Counted from the stretch's first letter, positions 34,995-44,682 are shown. The stretch: 64,000 nt of DNA from Hyphomicrobiales bacterium (GCA_900469615.1 UBYA01000029.1:172504-236503), one strand, 5' to 3'. The notes: generated by a model from the letters alone, not told the origin. Numbers and translations are program-made.

Positions 34995-35447
34995 ATGATC
35001 CGCGAAACCCTTTCCAACGCCCAGAAGGACGCCATGAAGGCCAAGGATACGGCGAGGCTTTCGACCGTCCGTCTCATCCTTGCCGGCATCAAGGACAAGG
35101 ACATCGCCAATCGCGGTCTCGGCAAGGAGCAAGCGAGCGAGGATGAAATCCTGCAACTGCTCGCCAAGATGATCAAGCAGCGCGAGGAATCGGTGAAGAT
35201 CTATATCGACGGCGGTCGTCCCGAGCTGGCGGACAAGGAGCGCGAGGAAATCGCCGTCATCCAGGGTTTCATGCCTGAGCAGCTTTCCGAAGAAAAGGTG
35301 CGCGAGATCTGCGGTGCGGTCGTTGCCGAGCTCGGCGCGCAGGGGCTGAAGGACATGGGCAAATGCGTGGCTGCCCTGCGTGAGCGCTATGCCGGTCAGA
35401 TGGATTTCGCCAAGGCTTCGGCTATCTTGAAGGAACTGCTGAAGTAA
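34995..35447 (+). CDS. GatB/YqeY domain protein
   Basis: The 150-residue protein belongs wholly to the YqeY family (MIRETLSNAQKDAMKAKDTARLSTVRLILAGIKDKDIANRG at the start; ELGAQGLKDMGKCVAALRERYAGQMDFAKAS near the end). The domain resembles the tail of amidotransferase subunit GatB and is thought to bind tRNA; its cellular role is unclear. AAGGAG before the ATG is good. In many bacteria it stands near dnaG-rpoD, as here. Its last 26 bp overlap the convergent hypothetical gene. Confidence 0.92.
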   Translation: MIRETLSNAQKDAMKAKDTARLSTVRLILAGIKDKDIANRGLGKEQASEDEILQLLAKMIKQREESVKIYIDGGRPELADKEREEIAVIQGFMPEQLSEEKVREICGAVVAELGAQGLKDMGKCVAALRERYAGQMDFAKASAILKELLK

Positions 35448-36330
35448 AGGCTTGCTTTGCCCGCGGCCTGCGGGTGTGCCGTAGGCCGCGGGTGTTTTCC
35501 CAGGCGGCGTCGATGATGGCGAATTTTTCCGCCTGATAGTTGCGATACTCCTGGATGAAGCCGCTGGAAAGCCAGAGCTGACTTCGTCCCGAAGAGCCGG
35601 TCCATCCGACGCTTTCCATTTTTACTGCCCGGTTCATGAGCCGTTTTGCGTGCGTTCTGGAAATGAGGAAGCGGCGGCAGATATCGGTGAACGCGATGCG
35701 CCCGACGATTGCCTGTTGCGTTGCCGGGTCGATCGTGCCGGCGCGGGAGATCAGATAGTCCATAATGACGCCGCCGGAATTTGCCCAGGTGAAGAGATCG
35801 AATGTCTCCCCCGGATGGCGCAGGGCGTCGCTCTGGATGATGCCGACGGAAATCGCCGGCTGCAGGACGCTGATGAGCTCCGGCCGTCTGGCAAAAAGAG
35901 CGTTGCGTTTTCCGCCGTCGAGGCGGTCGAGCATGCAGAGATGGATGCTCAGCCATTTCGCCAGCTGCTTGACGGCTTCTTCGGTCGGCTCCATCGGCCG
36001 CGCCCGTCGATCTGCGCCAACCGGCACGTAGCGCAGCAAGCCAAGCGTCTGCATGTCCTGAAGGAAGCTGAGGGCGGTGTTGTGGCTGGCAATGCCCCGG
36101 TCGACGATATAGTTGGCAAAGCGATTGGCATGAATGCCGGGCGGCTCTCCATCGATGCCGCCGCAATACAAGGCGAAACCGGCGAGCGCCATCAGCCAGC
36201 GCTGATGCGAAGCAAAAATGGAACACACACCCTGATTTTCATCATAAGTGGATATTATTTCTCTAGTATAGCTTAGGATTTCTTTGAAAAATTCCGGGTC
36301 TTGAGCAAGTTCCTTCGCGGATAAAGACAT
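35422..36330 (-). CDS. Hypothetical protein with winged-helix-like segments
   Basis: The 302-residue soluble protein matches no family I recognise. Two segments look like helix-turn-helix units: TALSFLQDMQTLGLLRYVPVG (about 85-105) and FTDICRRFLISRTHAKRLMNRAVKMESVGW (about 214-243). Both read like MarR-type recognition helices followed by a wing. There is no signal peptide or transmembrane helix. It may be a DNA-binding regulator, but this is inference. It overlaps the 3' end of yqeY by 26 bp (convergent). Confidence 0.65.
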   Translation of the reverse strand: MSLSAKELAQDPEFFKEILSYTREIISTYDENQGVCSIFASHQRWLMALAGFALYCGGIDGEPPGIHANRFANYIVDRGIASHNTALSFLQDMQTLGLLRYVPVGADRRARPMEPTEEAVKQLAKWLSIHLCMLDRLDGGKRNALFARRPELISVLQPAISVGIIQSDALRHPGETFDLFTWANSGGVIMDYLISRAGTIDPATQQAIVGRIAFTDICRRFLISRTHAKRLMNRAVKMESVGWTGSSGRSQLWLSSGFIQEYRNYQAEKFAIIDAAWENTRGLRHTRRPRAKQAFTSAVPSR

Positions 36331-36525
36331 GCAGCCGTCTCCGATGAACCGAGCAAAGTGTCAAATTGTCTGAAGAGAATAATTATCAGGACCGCATATA
36401 GGTAGATAATAAAGGATATCCATCGCGGTCGCGGCGTCAAGATACTCGCGATGCCGGCCCAGAATGATCCGCAGCCCATATGCGTTGCCGTGCTGCCATG
36501 AAACGGAAGATGGCGCTGAAATTAG

Positions 36526-36558
36526 AGAAGGCAGGAGCTGGGGGAGCTCCTGCCTTCT
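36526..36558 (+). repeat. 14-bp perfect inverted repeat
   Basis: AGAAGGCAGGAGCT is mirrored by AGCTCCTGCCTTCT around a GGGGG loop (36526-36558). It could be a terminator, but no gene end lies just upstream on the plus strand. On the minus strand it falls between the small exported protein gene and the hypothetical gene. Confidence 0.55.
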
Positions 36559-36622
36559 TGCGCTTTGCAGGCGTTTGATGACGCAGGGTGGGGCCCAAAA
36601 ATCAAACGTCTATTGCAAAGGC

Positions 36623-36669
36623 ACTCAGGTGGGGCGGCGCCGGGGGTAGGGATGGTGCCCCACCTGAGT
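36623..36669 (-). repeat. 13-bp perfect inverted repeat after small exported protein gene
   Basis: ACTCAGGTGGGGC (36623-36635) pairs with GCCCCACCTGAGT (36657-36669). It begins 12 bp past the stop codon of the minus-strand small exported protein and so may end its mRNA, although no T-tract follows. Confidence 0.5.
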
Positions 36670-36680
36670 ATCTGGTGAAC

Positions 36681-36914
36681 CTATCTAAAAACCTTGACTT
36701 CCCGCGGCAGCGCCAATGCCTGCAACGGCAGTCTCGACATTTGAACCTTTACGCCTGCCGTGAGAGCAGGGATTTTCATATTTACCGGCAGCTGATATCC
36801 GGCGCCGGCATAGAGCACATTCTTGTCGTCAACACTGCTGGTCGTCGTGGCCGAGCTGTAAGTAGCTGTAGCAAATATGGCCGCGGCGGCTAGCGGTACG
36901 ATAAGAATACGCAT
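36681..36914 (-). CDS. Small exported protein, hypothetical
   Basis: The 77-residue product has a signal peptide MRILIVPLAAAAIFATATYSSA followed by a short mature region of about 55 residues with no known motif. The ATG at 36914 has a strong AGGAGAGGAA ribosome site, which is the main evidence that the gene is real. The frame extends upstream without a better start. The location is expected to be periplasm or outside. Confidence 0.6.
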   Translation of the reverse strand: MRILIVPLAAAAIFATATYSSATTTSSVDDKNVLYAGAGYQLPVNMKIPALTAGVKVQMSRLPLQALALPREVKVFR

Positions 36915-37485
36915 TTCCTCTCCTAAACTGAAAGCCCTGTACCTGATGGCTTCCCGTTCGTCCGGGGCGTCTCGGCATGTCGCGTCGCGAAGCAGTTTCT
37001 TCGCCGGCTTGTCTCGCCCTGTGAGAAGAACGCTATTGCGGCGCACATCAACAATCAAATTACAAAAAAATAATGTTTGGCTTACGAACCATGCCGCAAA
37101 TACGCCGCCGGAGAGTGTCGCCACGGGACAACCGCTTTGCAGCTTTTGATTGCGGGAGGCGCGGTTTTGAGTTGCCGCTATCGACCGCAGGCTGTGCAAG
37201 TCATTGCTTTCTCGCGGATTTTCTTACACCAAACAGTTACTCCATGGGTGCCGCCGGTCTTGTTTTCCTTAAGCGGGAAGAGCATTCGGGCGATCCCTGG
37301 CAAGTTGAATGCAGTATTTGAGCGGGGCGTGGACGGGAGCAAATCCGGATAAAAGTTCACGGAGTTGTGATCAAAGGGGTGCGGAAGCAGCCTCCTGCGG
37401 AGGGCTGTGAATACCGGGGGACGTGGGCAGCGCGTCGTGGCAAAGCCTTACATTCCTGTTTATATGGGATGAGCCAGAGGTAGCC
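36915..37485. other. Intergenic region upstream of dnaG
   Basis: About 570 bp between the divergent small exported protein gene and dnaG. Several short open frames on both strands lack ribosome sites or family features. It should hold the dnaG promoter; I see no clear -35/-10 pair. Confidence 0.45.
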
Positions 37486-39474
37486 ATGCGATTTTCCAAT
37501 ACGTTTCTCGACGAGATTCGCGACCGCGTTTTGATTTCGGACGTGATCGGCCGCCGTGTGACCTGGGACAGGCGCAAGACCAATGTGCCGCGCGGGGATT
37601 ACTGGGCCTGCTGCCCGTTCCATGGGGAGAAGTCGCCGAGCTTTCACTGCGAGGATCGCAAGGGCCGCTACCACTGCTTCGGCTGCGGCGTCACCGGCGA
37701 CCATTTCCGCTTCCTCACCGAGCTGGAGGGGCTGAGCTTTCCGGAGGCGGTGCAGCAGATCGCCGATATGGCCGGCGTTCCGATGCCCGTTGCCGACCCG
37801 ATGGAGGCCAGACGCGAGAAAGAGCGCACGTCGCTGCTCGATGTCATGGAAATGGCGACACAATTCTTTCAGGATCAGTTGCAGACCGCCAACGGTGCGA
37901 GGGCGCGGGCTTACCTGCGCGATCGCGGTCTCAGCGGTCGCACCATCGAGACCTTCCGCCTGGGATATTCGCCCGACAGCCGCAATGCCCTGAAAGAGCA
38001 TCTCGCCGGCAAGGGCGTACTGAAGGAGCAGATCGAGGCGTGCGGCCTCGTGGTGCATGAGAACGTGCCGGTCTCCTACGACCGCTTTCGCGACCGCATC
38101 ATGTTTCCGATTCTGTCTTCCCGGGAAAAGGTGATCGCCTTCGGCGGACGTGCCATGTCGCCCGACGCGCCGGCGAAATATCTGAACTCCAATGAGACCG
38201 AGCTCTTCCACAAGGGCAACGTGCTCTACAATTTCACCCGCGCGCGGCGTGCCGCCCAGGGAGCCGATGGCGCCGGCACCATCATTGCGGTCGAAGGCTA
38301 TATGGATGTCATCGCCCTGCATCAGGCCGGCGTCGAGAATGCGGTTGCACCGCTGGGTACGGCCCTGACCGAGAACCAGCTCGATCTTCTCTGGAAGATG
38401 ACGCCGGAGCCTGTCCTGTGCTTCGACGGCGATGGAGCCGGCATCCGCGCCGCCAATCGTGCCGCCGACCTCGCCCTGCCGCATATCAAGCCGAACCGCA
38501 CGGTACGCTTCGCGCTGCTGCCCGATGGCAAGGACCCGGACGATCTTGTCCGGCAGGACGGGCGCGCGCCGTTCGACAAGGTGCTGGCGCAGGCAAAGCC
38601 TCTCGCCGACCTGATCTGGGCAAGGGAGGCCGGCAGCGGCACGTTCGAAACACCGGAGGCGCGGGCGGAGCTGGAGGCGCGCCTCAGACGGATCGTCTCC
38701 GTCATCGGTGACGAGGACGTGCGTCGTCACTATCAGCAGAACATGCGCGAGCGGCTGAACGGGCTCTTCCAGCCGCAATTCCAGCGGGGCGGCGGTCAGA
38801 AGTCACGCGGCTTTTCCCGTGACGGCAACGGCCGTTCCTTTCCCGGTCGCGGCGGACAGGCGCGGGGCGCTCCTCCCATGCCGACGACGGCATCCGAGCG
38901 TCTGGCGCGTTCGGCCATGATCGTCGGGCATCAGGATATTCCGAGCCTGCGCGAAAGCGTGCTCGCGTTGACCATCGTCAACCATCCGGCGCTGTTGCAG
39001 GACGAATATGACGAGATCGCCGCGATCGACTACGACAGCCGCGAATTGCAGCGCCTCTGGTCGGCCGTTCTCGGGATTGCCGCGACTCTGGTCGGTCCCC
39101 AGCTCGTTCGCGAGCGTTTGATGGAGCAATTGGAAGAGCAAGGTTTCGGCAGCCTGCTGAAGAGTCTCGAGCAGCAGGTTCGCAATGCCCGCCTTTGGAC
39201 GGCGACCGAGGCTGCCGCCATGGAGGATGCGCGCGAGGGCTATCGTCAGGCGCTTGCGCTTCATAAGCGCTCGAAAGCGCTGCGCTGGCACAAGATCGAA
39301 CTGGAAGGCGCTATTGCCGAAGCGACCGAAGAGGGTGACGGTGAAGCGATCGAGCCGTTGATTCGGGCTTTGCAGGAAGTGCAGCTCGAGGCGTTGCGAC
39401 TGGAAAATCAGGAGGCGATCATCGATGGCTTCGGCGTCCTGTCGGGTCGCGTCAAAGGTGCCGCTGGAAAATAG
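37486..39474 (+). CDS. dnaG: DNA primase
   Basis: The 662-residue primase synthesises RNA primers for the replication fork. The zinc-binding domain is complete: C43-x2-H46-x17-C64-x2-C67 (CPFHGEKSPSFHC...YHCFGC). The DnaG catalytic core and TOPRIM domain follow, with VIAFGGRAM, AVEGYMDVIALHQAG and CFDGDGAGIRAA. The C-terminal helicase-binding region is about 450-662, with a basic glycine-rich linker (SRGFSRDGNGRSFPGRGGQ). The ATG at 37486 has AGAGGT upstream. recQ starts 8 bp after the stop, and rpoD lies 5.7 kb downstream. Confidence 0.97.
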   Translation: MRFSNTFLDEIRDRVLISDVIGRRVTWDRRKTNVPRGDYWACCPFHGEKSPSFHCEDRKGRYHCFGCGVTGDHFRFLTELEGLSFPEAVQQIADMAGVPMPVADPMEARREKERTSLLDVMEMATQFFQDQLQTANGARARAYLRDRGLSGRTIETFRLGYSPDSRNALKEHLAGKGVLKEQIEACGLVVHENVPVSYDRFRDRIMFPILSSREKVIAFGGRAMSPDAPAKYLNSNETELFHKGNVLYNFTRARRAAQGADGAGTIIAVEGYMDVIALHQAGVENAVAPLGTALTENQLDLLWKMTPEPVLCFDGDGAGIRAANRAADLALPHIKPNRTVRFALLPDGKDPDDLVRQDGRAPFDKVLAQAKPLADLIWAREAGSGTFETPEARAELEARLRRIVSVIGDEDVRRHYQQNMRERLNGLFQPQFQRGGGQKSRGFSRDGNGRSFPGRGGQARGAPPMPTTASERLARSAMIVGHQDIPSLRESVLALTIVNHPALLQDEYDEIAAIDYDSRELQRLWSAVLGIAATLVGPQLVRERLMEQLEEQGFGSLLKSLEQQVRNARLWTATEAAAMEDAREGYRQALALHKRSKALRWHKIELEGAIAEATEEGDGEAIEPLIRALQEVQLEALRLENQEAIIDGFGVLSGRVKGAAGK

Positions 39475-39481
39475 GGAATAA

Positions 39482-41362
39482 ATGCCTCAGCCTGAAAGAC
39501 AAGAGCCGCGGTTTTCCGCAGACGACGCATTGTTCGGCGAGCGTAGCAGTGCGCCGGCGCCGCTGGATGTCCTGAAGCGTGTCTATGGCTATTCCGCCTT
39601 TCGCGGCAAGCAGCAGCAGGTGGTCGAGCATGTCGTCGCCGGCGGCGATGCCGTGGTGCTGTTTCCGACGGGTGCCGGAAAATCGTTGTGCTTCCAGATC
39701 CCCGCCCTTTGCCGAGACGGTGTCGGCATCGTCGTCTCGCCGCTCATCGCCTTGATGCGGGATCAGGTGGAGGCGATGAAGCAGCTCGGCATTCGGGCGG
39801 CTGCGTTGAATTCGTCCTTGTCGCGCGAGGAGGCGAGCGATGTCTATCGCGCCATTTCCGCAGGCACGCTCGATCTGCTCTACGTCACGCCCGAACGCAT
39901 CGCGACGGAGGGCTTCTGCCAGATGCTCGGTCGGGCAAGGATCGCGCTTTTCGCGATCGATGAGGCGCATTGCGTTTCTCAATGGGGTCATGACTTCCGG
40001 CCGGAATATCGCGATCTGGGCAAGCTTGCCGAGCTTTTTCCCGGCGTGCCGCGCATCGCGCTGACGGCGACGGCCGACCCGCATACTCGTGACGACATCA
40101 TCGAGCGGCTGGCTCTGGACGATGCCGCGGTCTTCACCACCAGCTTCGACCGGCCGAACATCGCCTACGAGATCGTCGAGCGCGACCAGCCGCGCCAGCA
40201 ATTGCTGCGCTTTCTTGATGGCCATCGCGGCGACAGCGGCATCGTCTACTGCCTTTCCCGCGCCAAAGTCGAAGACACAGCCGAGTGGCTGAACGGGCAG
40301 GGCATTCGTGCGCTTCCCTATCATGCCGGCATGGATCGGGCGCTTCGCGACGCCAATCAGGATGCGTTCCTCAAGGAGGAGGACCTGTGTCTCGTCGCGA
40401 CCGTCGCTTTCGGCATGGGGATCGACAAGCCGAATGTGCGCTATGTCGCCCATCTCGACCTGCCTGGGTCGGTGGAGGCCTATTACCAGGAGACGGGCCG
40501 CGCCGGGCGCGATGGCCTGCCGTCGAACGTCTGGATGGCCTACGGCATGGCCGACGTCATCCAGCGGCGGCGAATGATCGACGAAGGCGGTGCGTCCGAG
40601 GAAATCAAGCGCGTCGAACGGGCGAAACTCAATTCGTTGCTCGCGATCTGCGAGACGGCGGGATGCCGGCGCCAGTCCATTCTGGCGCACTTCGGCGAGG
40701 CCCATGGCGGCGCCTGCGGCAACTGCGACACCTGCCTCAAGCCTGTCGAGACGTGGGACGGCACGGAAGCGGCGATCAAGGCGCTCGCCGCGGTCTATCG
40801 CACCGGCGAACGCTTCGGCACCGGCCATGTCATCGATGTGCTGATGGGGACAGTCAACGAGAAGACCGAGCGCTTCGGACATGTCGACATGCCCGTCTTC
40901 GGCGCGGGCAAGGATATTCCCGCCCGCACATGGCAATCGATCTTCCGGCAATTGCTGGCGAACGGCTTCTTGAGCGTCGATCATACCGCTTTCGGCGCCA
41001 TGAAGCTTGAGGAGCAGGCGCGGCCGGTCTTCAAGCGCGAGCGGCAGGTCTTCTTCCGCAAGGATCGGCCCGAGACGGGTCGCCGCGGCAAGAAGGCGGG
41101 GCGACCGGAGAAGCAGGCCCATGGCCTTGCCGGCGAGGCGCAGGCTCTGTTCGATGCACTGCGGTCGGAGCGGACGCGGATTGCCCGGGAGTTGGGCGTG
41201 CCGCCCTATGTCGTCTTTCCGGATACGACGCTTATCGCCTTCGCGACGGAACGGCCGAAGAGCCGCAAGGATCTTCTTGGGATATCCGGCGTTGGGCAAT
41301 CGAAGCTCGAGCGCTACGGCGAGGCGTTCCTGGCCGTCATCGCGGAATTCTCCGGGCGGTGA
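39482..41362 (+). CDS. recQ: ATP-dependent DNA helicase RecQ
   Basis: The 626-residue 3'-5' helicase is of superfamily 2. Walker A is FPTGAGKS (K67), Walker B is DEAH (160-163) followed by the aromatic loop CVSQWGHDFRPEY. Motif VI is QETGRAGRDG. The zinc-binding RQC subdomain shows C-x16-C-x2-C-x2-C in CETAGCRRQS...CGNCDTC. The C-terminal HRDC domain is about 545-620. It works in recombination and fork repair. It begins 8 bp after dnaG and probably shares its transcript, an uncommon partner for dnaG outside this group. Confidence 0.96.
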   Translation: MPQPERQEPRFSADDALFGERSSAPAPLDVLKRVYGYSAFRGKQQQVVEHVVAGGDAVVLFPTGAGKSLCFQIPALCRDGVGIVVSPLIALMRDQVEAMKQLGIRAAALNSSLSREEASDVYRAISAGTLDLLYVTPERIATEGFCQMLGRARIALFAIDEAHCVSQWGHDFRPEYRDLGKLAELFPGVPRIALTATADPHTRDDIIERLALDDAAVFTTSFDRPNIAYEIVERDQPRQQLLRFLDGHRGDSGIVYCLSRAKVEDTAEWLNGQGIRALPYHAGMDRALRDANQDAFLKEEDLCLVATVAFGMGIDKPNVRYVAHLDLPGSVEAYYQETGRAGRDGLPSNVWMAYGMADVIQRRRMIDEGGASEEIKRVERAKLNSLLAICETAGCRRQSILAHFGEAHGGACGNCDTCLKPVETWDGTEAAIKALAAVYRTGERFGTGHVIDVLMGTVNEKTERFGHVDMPVFGAGKDIPARTWQSIFRQLLANGFLSVDHTAFGAMKLEEQARPVFKRERQVFFRKDRPETGRRGKKAGRPEKQAHGLAGEAQALFDALRSERTRIARELGVPPYVVFPDTTLIAFATERPKSRKDLLGISGVGQSKLERYGEAFLAVIAEFSGR

Positions 41363-41399
41363 CAGGCTGCGATCGCTGCCGCGCGCGGCGACCGCAATC

Positions 41400-42170
41400 C
41401 TACATGCGTACGGTCATGCCGCCGTCGACGGTCAGCACATGACCGTTGACGAAGGAGGCCGCGTCGCTGGCGAGAAACAGCGCGGCACCGGCGATCTCGT
41501 CCGGCCGTCCCCAGCGCTGGACCGGAATGCGCTGGCGTACGAAGGGGAGAAGCTCTTCATTCGCGGCCATGGCGGCATTCGTTTCCGTTGCGAACCAGCC
41601 GGGAGCGATTGCGTTGCTGGTAATGCCGTAAGGGCCGAACTCCACGGCCATGCCGCGCATCAGGCCCGTCAACCCCTGCTTGGCGGCGGGATAGACACAG
41701 TCTCCGGGCATGACGACATGGCCGCTGATCGACGTAATGGAGATCAGCCGCCCGTGATTATGGCGCTTCATCAATCGGGCGGCATCGCGGGAGAGCATGA
41801 TCGAGGCGGCCAGATCCGTGTTCAGCAAAGCGAGAATCGCTTGGTCGTCAAAGTCGGCGAGGGCGCGCCTGTCGCGTGCGCCGACATTGTTGATCAATAT
41901 GTCGAGCCGACCGTGTTTCGCTTCGATATCGGCCATCGTCACGCGCTGCGCCGCGCGGTCGGTAACGTCGAAGGCGGCGGCTTCGGCCGAGCCGTTTCGC
42001 TTTTGGATCGCCTCGACGGCCGCTTCCAAAGTGGCGGCCGTTCGTCCGTTGACGATGACATGAGCGCCAGCATCGGCAAGGGCTTGGGCTATCTCGAACC
42101 CAAGTCCGCGTCCGCCGCCGGTCACGAGAGCCACGCGTCCTTTCAGCGAAAATCTATCGAATATGCTCAT
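41400..42170 (-). CDS. SDR-family oxidoreductase (gluconate 5-dehydrogenase-like)
   Basis: The 256-residue classical short-chain dehydrogenase has the cofactor motif TGGGRGLGFEIA (about 17-28), NNVG (about 93-96), catalytic Ser in ITSISG, and YPAAK (Tyr/Lys pair). The C-terminal VDGGMTVRM is normal. The opening MSIFDRFSLKGRVALVTGG resembles gluconate 5-dehydrogenases and 3-oxoacyl reductase-like SDRs; the substrate is uncertain. It is convergent with recQ and divergent from kbl. Confidence 0.88.
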   Translation of the reverse strand: MSIFDRFSLKGRVALVTGGGRGLGFEIAQALADAGAHVIVNGRTAATLEAAVEAIQKRNGSAEAAAFDVTDRAAQRVTMADIEAKHGRLDILINNVGARDRRALADFDDQAILALLNTDLAASIMLSRDAARLMKRHNHGRLISITSISGHVVMPGDCVYPAAKQGLTGLMRGMAVEFGPYGITSNAIAPGWFATETNAAMAANEELLPFVRQRIPVQRWGRPDEIAGAALFLASDAASFVNGHVLTVDGGMTVRM

Positions 42171-42435
42171 GATATCCCTTCCTTCACTCAGGGTCGCGGT
42201 TGCCTCTTCAGAGGAATAATGGACTCAGTCAAGTAATTTTTGCAATAGGGACGGGTGCGGATCATTATGGTGGGCTCTTCATCCCCATCACGAGGACGGA
42301 TTTTTCGTTATGGGAGGGCATATCGCGCCCGCGTCATAGCCCCATGTATTTTTGCCGCTGGCGAATGCGGCAGCTGTGCTAATGCTATGTTATCACTCGG
42401 CCTGTTTCCGCCATGACCAGTAACGGAATGCGACA

Positions 42436-43623
42436 ATGACCTCTGAATTCCTATCGCACCTGCGCAACGAGCTCGCCGGCCTGAAAGAAGCCGGCCTTTA
42501 CAAGTCCGAGCGCATCATCACCTCGAAGCAGGCCGGCGAAATCGCCGTTGCCGGCGGTGCGCGCGTCCTCAACTTCTGCGCCAACAATTATCTGGGGCTC
42601 GCCGACAACGAGGAGCTTGCCGAGGCGGGAAAGAGAGCGCTCGATCGCTATGGCTACGGCATGGCCTCGGTTCGCTTCATTTGCGGCACGCAGGAGGAGC
42701 ACAAGCAGCTGGAGGCGCGGATTTCCGCCTTTCTCGGCATGCAGGATACGATCCTCTATTCCTCTTGCTTCGATGCCAATGGCGGTCTGTTCGAGACGCT
42801 GCTGTCGGAAGAGGACGCCATCATCTCGGACGCGCTCAATCATGCCTCGATCATCGATGGCGTGCGGCTCTCCAAGGCGAAGCGCTTCCGCTATGCCAAC
42901 AACGACATGGCAGCACTTGAGGAAGAGCTGAAAAAGGCCGAAGGCAGCCGCTTCAAGCTGATCGCGACCGACGGCGTGTTCTCCATGGACGGCATCATCG
43001 CCAATCTCGGCGGCGTCTGCGATCTGGCGGAAAAATACGGTGCCATGGTCATGGTCGACGACAGCCACGCGGTCGGCTTCGTCGGCGAGCATGGCCGGGG
43101 CTCGCCGGAGCATTGCGGCGTCGAAGGCCGGATCGACATCATCACCGGTACGCTCGGCAAGGCGCTCGGCGGGGCTTCGGGGGGGTATACGTCAGCCAAA
43201 GGCGAGATCGTCGAGTGGCTGCGGCAGCGTTCGCGCCCCTATCTCTTTTCCAATACGCTGGCGCCCGTCATCGCCGCCGCATCGCTGAAGGTCTTCGATC
43301 TGATCGAGAACGGTGCAGACCTGCGGGCCAGGCTCAAGGGCAATGCCGAGCTTTTCCGCAGCGAGATGACGAAGCTCGGCTTCACGCTGGCCGGCGCCGA
43401 TCACCCGATCATTCCGGTCATGCTCGGCGATGCGAAGCTGGCGCAGGACATGGCGGCGCTGATGCTGAAGAAGGGCGTCTACGTCATCGGCTTTTCCTTC
43501 CCGGTCGTTCCCAAGGGGCAGGCACGCATCCGCACGCAGATGTCGGCCGCCCATTCGAAGGCCGACGTCGAAAAAGCGATCGCAGCCTTCGCGGAAGCCG
43601 GAAGAGAACTCGGAATCATTTGA
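42436..43623 (+). CDS. kbl: Glycine C-acetyltransferase (2-amino-3-ketobutyrate CoA ligase)
   Basis: The 395-residue PLP enzyme cleaves 2-amino-3-ketobutyrate with CoA to glycine and acetyl-CoA, the second step of threonine breakdown. The PLP lysine is K242 in TGTLGKALGGASGG. VDDSHAVGF (207-215) gives the Asp and His that hold the cofactor, and CANNYLGLADNEE near residue 48 is typical of alpha-oxoamine synthases. It is followed 21 bp later by tdh, which supplies its substrate, so the two form one operon. Confidence 0.96.
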   Translation: MTSEFLSHLRNELAGLKEAGLYKSERIITSKQAGEIAVAGGARVLNFCANNYLGLADNEELAEAGKRALDRYGYGMASVRFICGTQEEHKQLEARISAFLGMQDTILYSSCFDANGGLFETLLSEEDAIISDALNHASIIDGVRLSKAKRFRYANNDMAALEEELKKAEGSRFKLIATDGVFSMDGIIANLGGVCDLAEKYGAMVMVDDSHAVGFVGEHGRGSPEHCGVEGRIDIITGTLGKALGGASGGYTSAKGEIVEWLRQRSRPYLFSNTLAPVIAAASLKVFDLIENGADLRARLKGNAELFRSEMTKLGFTLAGADHPIIPVMLGDAKLAQDMAALMLKKGVYVIGFSFPVVPKGQARIRTQMSAAHSKADVEKAIAAFAEAGRELGII

Positions 43624-43644
43624 ATTGGTTGGAGAGAGCCGATC

Positions 43645-44682
43645 ATGTCGAACATGATGAAAGCGCTAGTCAAATCCAAGCCCGAAGTCGGGTTGTGGAT
43701 GGAGCATGTCCCGGTTCCCGAGATCGGGCCGAACGATGTTCTGATACGGGTCAGGAAGTCGGCGATCTGCGGCACCGATGTCCATATATGGAACTGGGAC
43801 CAATGGGCGCAGAAGACAATTCCCGTGCCGATGGTCGTCGGTCATGAATTCTGCGGCGAGATCGCCGAAATCGGCTCGGCGGTAACGAAGTATCACGTCG
43901 GCGAGCGCGTCTCCGGCGAGGGGCATATCGTTTGCGGCAAATGTCGCAACTGCCGGGCGGGCAGGGGCCATCTCTGCCGCAACACGCTCGGCGTCGGCGT
44001 CAACCGCCCCGGCTCCTTCGGGGAATTCGTCTGCATCCCCGAATCCAACGTGGTGCCGATTCCCGACGATATTCCCGATGAGGTCGCCGCGATCTTCGAC
44101 CCGTTCGGCAATGCGGTCCATACCGCTCTCTCTTTCGATCTGGTCGGCGAGGATGTGCTCGTTACCGGCGCAGGGCCGATCGGCATCATGGGGGCGATGG
44201 TCGCCAAGCGCTCCGGCGCGCGCAAGGTCGTCATCACCGATATCAATCCGACCCGGCTGGCGCTTGCCCGTAAGGTCGGCATCGATCATGTCGTCGACGC
44301 TTCCAAGGAGAACCTCGCCGACGTGATGAAATCCATCGGCATGACCGAGGGTTTCGACGTCGGGCTGGAAATGTCGGGTGCGGCACCGGCCTTCCGCGAC
44401 ATGATCGACAAGATGAACAATGGCGGCAAGATCGCCATTCTCGGCATTGCGCCGGCCGGTTTCGAGATCGACTGGAACAAGGTCATCTTCAAGATGCTGA
44501 ACCTGAAAGGCATCTATGGCCGCGAGATGTTCGAGACTTGGTACAAGATGATTGCCTTTGTGCAGGGCGGTCTCGATGTATCGTCCGTCATTACCCATCG
44601 CATCGGCATAGATGATTTCCGCGATGGCTTCGAAGCCATGCGTTCCGGCAATTCCGGCAAGGTCGTAATGGACTGGAATTGA
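43645..44682 (+). CDS. tdh: L-threonine 3-dehydrogenase
   Basis: The 345-residue zinc alcohol dehydrogenase family enzyme oxidises threonine to 2-amino-3-ketobutyrate with NAD+. The catalytic zinc ligands are C42 (SAICGTD) and H67-E68 (GHEF). The structural zinc cysteines are C97, C100, C103 and C111. The Rossmann motif VTGAGPIGIMGAM lies near 172-184. The length and the EMSGAAPAFRDMIDKMNNGGKIAILG segment match E. coli Tdh. It is the second gene of the kbl-tdh operon. Confidence 0.97.
   Translation: MSNMMKALVKSKPEVGLWMEHVPVPEIGPNDVLIRVRKSAICGTDVHIWNWDQWAQKTIPVPMVVGHEFCGEIAEIGSAVTKYHVGERVSGEGHIVCGKCRNCRAGRGHLCRNTLGVGVNRPGSFGEFVCIPESNVVPIPDDIPDEVAAIFDPFGNAVHTALSFDLVGEDVLVTGAGPIGIMGAMVAKRSGARKVVITDINPTRLALARKVGIDHVVDASKENLADVMKSIGMTEGFDVGLEMSGAAPAFRDMIDKMNNGGKIAILGIAPAGFEIDWNKVIFKMLNLKGIYGREMFETWYKMIAFVQGGLDVSSVITHRIGIDDFRDGFEAMRSGNSGKVVMDWN

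Larger units (their letters stand above)
36331..36680. other. Intergenic region with two strong stem-loops
   Basis: No gene is supported in 350 bp. It contains two perfect inverted repeats: a 14-bp stem at 36526-36558 and a 13-bp stem at 36623-36669 with a G-rich 21-nt loop. Confidence 0.5.

Noticed and set aside
39452..41299. A 615-codon minus-strand frame opposite recQ
   Set aside because: It is an antisense shadow of recQ, which has complete helicase motifs.
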